This document shows, piece after piece, positions 58,280-64,000 of a DNA stretch of 64,000 nucleotides (within the stretch, counting starts at the first letter, position 1; each line of letters starts with the position of its first letter). The notes below the pieces were generated by a model. The model did no database searches. It was not told the DNA's origin and saw only the letters and a list, made by a program, of their open reading frames with translations. The stretch comes from Aurelia coerulea (lineage: Eukaryota; Cnidaria; Scyphozoa; Semaeostomeae; Ulmaridae), in NCBI GenBank assembly GCA_039566865.1, contig CM076943.1, positions 17,725,501 to 17,789,500 of the forward strand, given 5' to 3'. Made by a program: the position numbers and the translations under genes.

Positions 58280-58477
58280 GGCCATGATATCAGATGCCAG
58301 TCTCCATGAGAGTATGAAACTAGAGAAATTGTTCAAATTAACAATGACCTTATGAAGGAATTTCATCCAAATTTGTAAAAAGGAATAAATATGGTGGTAA
58401 TAACGACCCCGTTGAAAACTAGGTCATGCATACGACGAAAAAGACAAATAGAGGCAAGAGATTCATCCAGGTTTGGT

Positions 58478-58952
58478 CAAGGGTGTTAGGACACGAACAT
58501 GTGTTGATTACATATCTATTTACCTTGTTTTGATCCTTGTCTTGATTTCTTGTCTTCTTTGATTCTCTGTTTCGTCTTCAACTGGTGTGTGCAACTGAAC
58601 GGTTTATTAGGCCCAAATGCCTCGTGTTATTTGAATATATCTTCCTTTTATTCCTGTGTCTTAGCGCGCCTTCGCAGAAGGACGGTTTCAAACCGCAGTG
58701 CCATACTAAATACTTTAGTCTTTGGTTATGGCTTTGCGGTTTGAAATCTTTCCTCTGCGAGGGCACGCTAAGACACAGGAATACAAGGAAGAAATATTCA
58801 AATAACACAAGGCATTTGGGCCTAATAAACCGTTCAGTTGCACACACTAGTTGAAGACGAAACAGAGAAGCAAAGAAGACAAGAAATCTAGACAAGGATC
58901 AAAACAAGGTAAATGAATATGTAATCAACACGTTCGTGACCTAGCACCCTTG
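58478..58952. repeat. Large palindrome, ~225-bp arms
   Basis: The ends CAAGGGTGTTAGG and CCTAGCACCCTTG frame a nearly complete palindrome. Paired blocks include TTATTAGGCCCAAATGCCT / GGCATTTGGGCCTAATAA and TGTGTCTTAGCG / CGCTAAGACACA. TTTGGT follows or precedes both edges and may be a short duplication. Open frames of 89 and 105 codons on opposite strands are the same arm. Confidence 0.8.
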
Positions 58953-59475
58953 CTTTGGTGTGGCTTCTAGGGTAAATGATGCAATGTTCATCTGGAGATG
59001 ACAGATAACTGACTTGCTGTAATTCAATTAACGGAATCGATAGATTGTTGAACTTTTAAAGAACACAGCACGCAGAATCTATCAATCATTGTATTACATT
59101 TAGCCTATCCTATGAGATCTTATAAAGAAAGCTTTCTGCAAGAGTTTCTCTTGGATTTTAGAGAGATGATGAAACCTAGTATAGCAAACTTATTTGAGAT
59201 GATTTCAAAAAAATTAACAAGTCATCGTTTTAGATTAAAGCATGATTAAAATGAAGATCATTGCAGTCCAACGAAGAAGAAGAGACTTGCAAAGGGGAGG
59301 CACAGTTAAACACGACCCTCTGGAAGAACACACCCAATTTTTTCATCATATATATTATTTTCATTTATTTCTTAGGCCTTAATGGAGAATCTTACATTAA
59401 GATGAAGGGGAATCTTGTATAAATAATATCAATAATGATGATAGTGGAAGGCAAGAGATGCCACAGCCTGTAGTC

Positions 59476-59810
59476 CCCAAGGGGGGGGGGTGGCACTCAG
59501 CACATACGTTAGTCCAAGAAATTTTCAGGCAACCCAAAAATATTAGTTTAGTTTCATTGCAACCCAAAAATGTCAGCTCATTTTATACTTGGACACCTGT
59601 AACGGAACATAACATATCCTGAAAACGCTAAAGAACCCAGAAATATGATTTTGACTATATTTGATGCCAAAAATATCAAAAACATGATTTTAGTTCATTT
59701 GGATCCACATATCACTTTCGGCAATATTTTAATCCAGAAAAATATCAGAAATAAAACTTACCTCCCCGTATATGTGAATGTACCGAGTGCCCCATCCCCC
59801 CCCCCATGGG
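59476..59810. mobile_element. Poly-G/C-ended transposon, 8-bp TSD
   Basis: The left tip CCCAAGGGGGGGGGGTGGC and the right tip, inverted CCCATGGGGGGGGGGATGGG, are flanked by CTGTAGTC (59468-59475) and CTTTAGTC (59811-59818), one mismatch. AACCCAAAAATRT words recur near the left side and CCAGAAAAATAT near the right. Non-coding. Confidence 0.8.
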
Positions 59811-60166
59811 CTTTAGTCGGTGAGAAATCGGTCAAGTTTCGGGAATATCAAATGAAATGCCCATTGATGGCAAGTACAGAGCCTAAAGATATTAGAAAAT
59901 AAAACGATCACTTTATCTTTTAATATTTGTAGACTCTGGTACCCAGGGTACTTGAACACCGACACAAGCCTTTGCAGAGTTCTTGATGGAAATATTTTCT
60001 CTATGGGTGGAATTCTGTTTCTTAATATCGTTCTGAAGGTAAATACTTACGAAGTCTTCCGTCTTGAAGGGGCTCCATCGCCAAACTGTAAATAAATCTG
60101 TATTAACACCGCACAGGCGTCCATTTTTCTCCGTCATTTTTTTCAGTTTGTTTGGTGGCTTCACCC

Positions 60167-60878
60167 AAGGGCGGGCATGTCACACTGGGAAGGATGGTCC
60201 TACCTTTGTCCGAAAACCGGTAGTTCATGAAAAAATTTTGCATCACCTTTGTCCCAAAAACTGGTCGTTTTTTATGGCAAATTTCCGCTGTTATTTTTCT
60301 TCAATTTGAAGGACATCAATTTTTGACATTATGTATCACTGATGATGTTTGTCCCCAAAACCGGTAGTTTCGACCTACTACTGTTTTCCAAAGCAAGTAG
60401 TAATTATAGATATGAAAGTACAAGTGTCCCAAAACCGGTTTTTGGACAATGGTAGGACCGCTTTGGTGAAAAATTTGAAATTCTGGCCTTTTTTCGGACA
60501 TTTACCGGACAAATGTAGAACCGCTTTAGTGAAAAATTGTAGTTTCTGGTCTTTGTTTCCATAAATTTGGCGGACAAAGGTAGAACTGCTTATGTGAAAA
60601 ATTTGAAATACTAGTCTTTTCTGCCTAAATTTTGCGGACAAAGGGAGAACCAGCTTGCAGGTAAACTTCAGAATTTTGATTATATAGGAGGTTGGGAAAC
60701 TTGATTTTTGTGACAAACTGATGGAATAGGAAAAAAGATATTCAAATTTAACCTTTGTCCCAAAAACTGGTTGTTTTGGGCATGAAAGTCGTACTACTTG
60801 ATAAAAGCACCGGTAATTTTTTCCAATTCCTCTGGACAAACATGGGGTCAAATATTTCACAGTACTTGCCCGCCCCTG
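60167..60878. mobile_element. hAT-type element with ~64-bp internal repeat, 8-bp TSD
   Basis: Identical CTTCACCC flanks both ends (60159-60166 and 60879-60886). The right tip, inverted CAGGGGCGGGCAAGTACTG, is hAT-like and the left tip AAGGGCGGGCATG lacks one base. GGACAAAGGTAGAACCGCTT and variants recur about every 64 bp (near 60,444, 60,507, 60,571 and 60,637), with CCCAAAACCGG words elsewhere. The 197-codon minus-strand frame (60378-60971) runs through the repeat and beyond the element end, so it is not a gene. Confidence 0.85.
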
Positions 60879-61817
60879 CTTCACCCGAGCCACCAATAAG
60901 TTAAAAATCCACTTATATCCAAGCAATCGTAAAAGATATGAATGTTCGATTTTTTCCTCTGTAAAGTACAAAGATTTATCTTCAAATTGATGCTTTTATT
61001 TTCCGAAAAAACAGGTAAACGTCTGTATGATATTGCCCATCACAAAACTTCAAAATCACCATACGAGGCAGTAAATCTTGATCTTGGGCGAGAAACCCCC
61101 TGCATTTTTCAAATCAAAACCTATAATTTGAGGTCGTAGGCTAATGCTTTGCCTGTCAAAGTTAGAATGTATGCTATGTATTGTCCAATATTGTGCATTG
61201 ATCACTATATATTCGCAAAGTCGTAAAAAAGAATCCAGAGAAGAATAGAATAGAAGAGCAGGCTATATAGCACATTTAGATAAAGCGGCAGCCCTTTAAA
61301 CGTGATTCACAGCAAAATTGTGACATGGTTATTTGGAGCAATATTTCTTTCGTGTGAATTGTGAAAATTCTGATATTTTTCCTGTATGAATCTGGTATTT
61401 TTGTCCATATATGCAGAGGTTAGACTTAGAACAATTTCGATCGTTTCTGAAAGCAAACACGAGGGCAAATTCAGCGTGGGAAACATGGTATGTTGGGGGA
61501 TGCAGATCCGTTTATCTTTCCAACAAAGGTTTCTTGCCAAAATACTGTTTTTTTCGTGACAAAATCGCTGCAGCACTCCAAAATTGCGAATGTCGTAACA
61601 AGACAGAAATGTTGCGAATTTCAACGAATGTTTCATGACAAGACTGTCACTGCATGTGAAATGGGATAAATGTAAGGGAATCGATGGAGAGAAAAAGTTG
61701 TGTTCTTTACCGCAAAAGAACTGCTGATTTGACCAAACTATTCTATTTTGTATAGCATCTAGTTTTTTCATATGTGCTAGAAAGACACGTAAATTAGTAT
61801 TCTATCATTGTAGACTT

Positions 61818-62430
61818 CCCAAGGGGGTAATTTGGTATATTTAGGATAGAAGTGCTCAGGCTTGGGCACACAAAATCAACCCAAAAATAATTCGTGGCAT
61901 AAAGTTGGACCCAACATAATGATTTTTCTCACGCGATGCGATACCCAAAATTCATTAAGTCTGCATCTTAAATCTATGAAAAAGTACCTTCACATATGGA
62001 TTTCAGGTAGAGTATTAAGCTCTTTAAGTATTCTATTTTTGTAATGCTGCTTGATTTTAATTCCATTTGTAAATCATATTCGTCTCTGTCATTTTTACTT
62101 TTTCCCATATTTGAGCATGGGTAGTTAGACACTGCTGGTGTGCTTCTATGGAGGAGCGCTGGATATATGTATCTGCGGGGGAAATTTTTTTACAGTACTG
62201 CGGAGGAGATATCAAAAGAACAAAAATATTCGCTTCCGATATCTCCTCCGCAGTACTATAAAAATTTTCCCCGCAGATATCTCCTCCGCAGTACTATACA
62301 AATATCCCCCGCAGATATCTCCTCCGCAGTACTATAAAAAATTTCCCCAGCAGATACATATTATCCAGCTCTTCTCCATAGAAGCACACCAGCAGTGTCT
62401 AACTACCCATGATTTGAGATCCAAAAGATC
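61818..62430. mobile_element. Poly-G/C-ended transposon copy, interrupted and right-truncated
   Basis: From CCCAAGGGGGTAATTTGG it follows the same order as 56199-56645: GTGCTCAGGCTTGGG, CATCTTAAATCTATGAAAAA, TTTCCCATATTTGAG. It is split at ATTTGAG by the element at 62116-62411, and similarity fades soon after 62,430. No right tip was found. Confidence 0.7.
62116..62411. mobile_element. CATGGGTAG-ended inverted-repeat element, copy 2, 7-bp TSD
   Basis: The tips CATGGGTAGTTAGACACTGC and its exact inverse are flanked by ATTTGAG on both sides (62109-62115, 62412-62418). The arms pair through ACCAGCAGTGTC and TCTCCATAGAAGCACA. The right half has three tandem units of about 55 bp, each GATATCTCCTCCGCAGTACT plus an A-rich and CCCCGCA part. 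It inserted into the older element at 61818; the intact sister at 56,488 shows the empty site. Confidence 0.85.
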
Positions 62431-62922
62431 ATATTGACTTTCCTCCATCAAATTCAGAATCTATGGTGCTTATTTCAAAGCTTTATTTTTCTCGTACAGC
62501 CTCTCATAAAACATAAGCATGCACTATTAGTAACAAAAGTGACAATGCTCTGTCTGGAATGATGGCAAATTACATAAAGTTGCCTTCGAATAATTCAATT
62601 GAAAGAATGGGACAAACACTTTCTACACGATCAATATTAAACCTTGGCAAAGACTCGACACCTCTGCTCCTTTTCTGGTAGCTGCACTAGCCACGTGTAA
62701 CCATGGCAACAGGTAGCCTCACTCCACAAGGACCCTCAACTAACGTTCAGCTAATTGAATTGAAGTTGTTGTTGTTGAGGGTCTCGTTTCCCTGGAGCTA
62801 TATTTAGGACAAAAATCTCGATCGGGGACAAATTTTTGTTACCCTTGTGAGCGTATCAGAATATGGCTTAGAGAAACGCGTTTTGTAATAATGGCTTGAG
62901 GAAACATTTATACAGATAGCTA

Positions 62923-63534
62923 CCGGGTGTCCCAAAAAAATGTATACGGATTTGGTTGAGTCTAGCGCTGTGAATTTAGCTTTAATTAATGGCTAAACAC
63001 TCTCAAAATGTTCCTCGGTAGTTAACTTGAACATAGATACCTCGTTTGATGGTATTGGTGGTTTGAGAACAGAAATATCAATCTTGAAAGCTCAAATTTG
63101 CCTCTTCCTGCGAACCAGAGGTTTAGCCTTTTGGCCTTTACGCCCTACGACTTCTTAAGGTACAGAGTATTAATTAAAAATAGCCTTGATAAAATTTGAA
63201 CAATATTAGATCTTGTGTATTTCTGTTTTCCAGAAGTTACCCCCCAGTTACCCATCGGGAAGTTTCTTAATTTTTCATTAATTTCAGTTCTAAATTTCGA
63301 TGTGCTTCAGGAATTTGCTTGGGCCAAAATACTGAAGCTCTGGCTTGCAAGTGGATGCGGATTTGAGCTTTCAAGATTGATTTCTCTGCTCTCAAAGCAC
63401 CAATACCAAAACAAGAGGAATCTATGTTCAAGTTATCTATCGAGGAACATTTTGAGATTGATTAGCCATTGATTAAAGCTAAATTCATATCGCTGGAGTC
63501 AACAAAATCTGCATACATTTTTTGGGACACCCGG
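62923..63534. mobile_element. Mariner-type MITE, CCGGGTGTCCC ends, TA TSD
   Basis: The tips CCGGGTGTCCCAAAAAAATG and its inverted partner lie between TA dinucleotides (62921-62922 and 63535-63536). The arms pair for about 190 bp, with words TTGAAAGCTCAAAT, ATTGGTGGTTTGAGA and CCTCGGTAG or their variants. The centre is unique and non-coding. The same tip style occurs at 33855 and 51669. Confidence 0.85.
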
Positions 63535-63536
63535 TA

Positions 63537-64000
63537 GATTTTTGGTACAGCAGTTATGGAAAACTGCTTTTTGTGGCGTTTTAGGCTGGGTGGTTTTGAT
63601 AAAAAATAGCAGGTGGCTTGGTCCAATGGTATAGGGCATATGAAATCAGTACGAGGCTAATCCGTTTTTGCAAGTGTGGGTCGTAGTTGTAGCGGTATCA
63701 GTTAAGTCAAAATGTGAAACTACGATATGTATTGAGTCTAGGTACCAGGATCATCTTTATAACAACGAAGTACGTTCTGCAAACACTCACGTAGGTGGTA
63801 TATTATCGATTACTCTCAGAATGTTGCCAAATTTTTGGCTTTAATTACAGTCTCTTGCAGCAGGAAGCTTTCTAATCCAAGGAGAAAATGTTTTGTTGTC
63901 TTCAGATGTTCATATAACATTTACAGGTGAGTGGAAATCCGGATCAAAATGTTTGGCTAAGCAGCAGATCAAGGGTTTAAACATCCCTGGGTCAACCAAC
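63537..64000. other. No gene recognised
   Basis: No repeat, RNA gene or coding motif can be supported in the last 460 bp. Confidence 0.5.

Noticed and set aside
58845..58870. GTTGAAGACGAAACAG, a hammerhead-like string
   Set aside because: It has no stem II between the core and the GAAA, and no pairing stem I. It is part of the palindrome arm.
60378..60971. A 197-codon minus-strand open frame
   Set aside because: It runs through a transposon's ~64 bp internal repeat and across its end. The repeated FTKAVLPLS phrases mirror the DNA repeat.
61307..61771. A 154-codon minus-strand open frame
   Set aside because: It matches no family I know, and the overlapping plus-strand frame is just as plausible by appearance.

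Overview
This window looks like intergenic or intronic DNA from a marine invertebrate animal, most likely a cnidarian. It is AT-rich and has no long open reading frame. Microsatellites of the (AAT)n, (CATA)n and (GAAT)n kinds are present. Decayed LINE reverse-transcriptase 3' ends carry C-terminal motifs such as LWQHLPQELKQSNSLPMFKKRI, CGIHDPKGLSYL and FNYCPLIWI, which are common in cnidarian genomes. The taxon is an inference from repeat style; no host gene was found to confirm it. I could not support any intact host protein-coding gene, rRNA gene or tRNA gene.

The content is a dense, layered set of mobile elements, many delimited exactly by inverted termini and target-site duplications (TSDs). 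The main groups are: (1) elements ending in CCC..GGGGG / CCCCC..GGG with 8-10 bp TSDs (3120-3629, 9156-9552, 36971-37242, 41993-42284, 56199-56645, 59476-59810, and an interrupted copy from 61818); (2) a Mutator-like family ending AGCATAGG with 9 bp TSDs (25849-26320, 35629-36154, 43875-44973, a broken copy at 20265-21340, and 45981-46957 with similar tips); (3) hAT-type elements (28121-29042, 45796-47070, 50104-50264, 50330-50612, 55436-55608, 56958-57125, 60167-60878); (4) TA-flanked Tc1/mariner-type MITEs (17656-17867, 33855-34817, 38183-38563, 39306-39718, 44310-44929, 51669-52153, 62923-63534); (5) a PIF/Harbinger-type MITE with TAA duplications (22132-22405); (6) SINEs, including a tRNA/5S-rRNA chimaera at 21347-21560 and two copies of a tRNA-derived family (40676-40864, 53195-53381); (7) LINE 3' fragments on both strands; and (8) several long palindromes.

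Layout: 1-9 kb is mostly featureless, apart from a fold-back element with a nested insertion near 3 kb. 9-20 kb has one poly-G/C element, a diverged tandem repeat, a LINE end and two MITEs. 20-31 kb has Mutator, SINE, Harbinger and hAT insertions. 31-37 kb is a nest: a minus-strand LINE is broken by a hammerhead-ribozyme-bearing retroelement and by an inverted-repeat element, next to a mariner-type element carrying two more LINE tails. 37-47 kb holds palindromes, mariner MITEs and two cases of a transposon inside a transposon. 47-50 kb is nearly empty. 50-64 kb holds hAT, mariner, poly-G/C and palindromic elements.

The most notable item is a self-contained hammerhead ribozyme motif at 31665-31716 inside a roughly 615 bp insertion flanked by a 10 bp duplication. 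It suggests a Penelope-like or retrozyme-like element. Nested copies with paralogous empty sites allow relative dating of several insertions.
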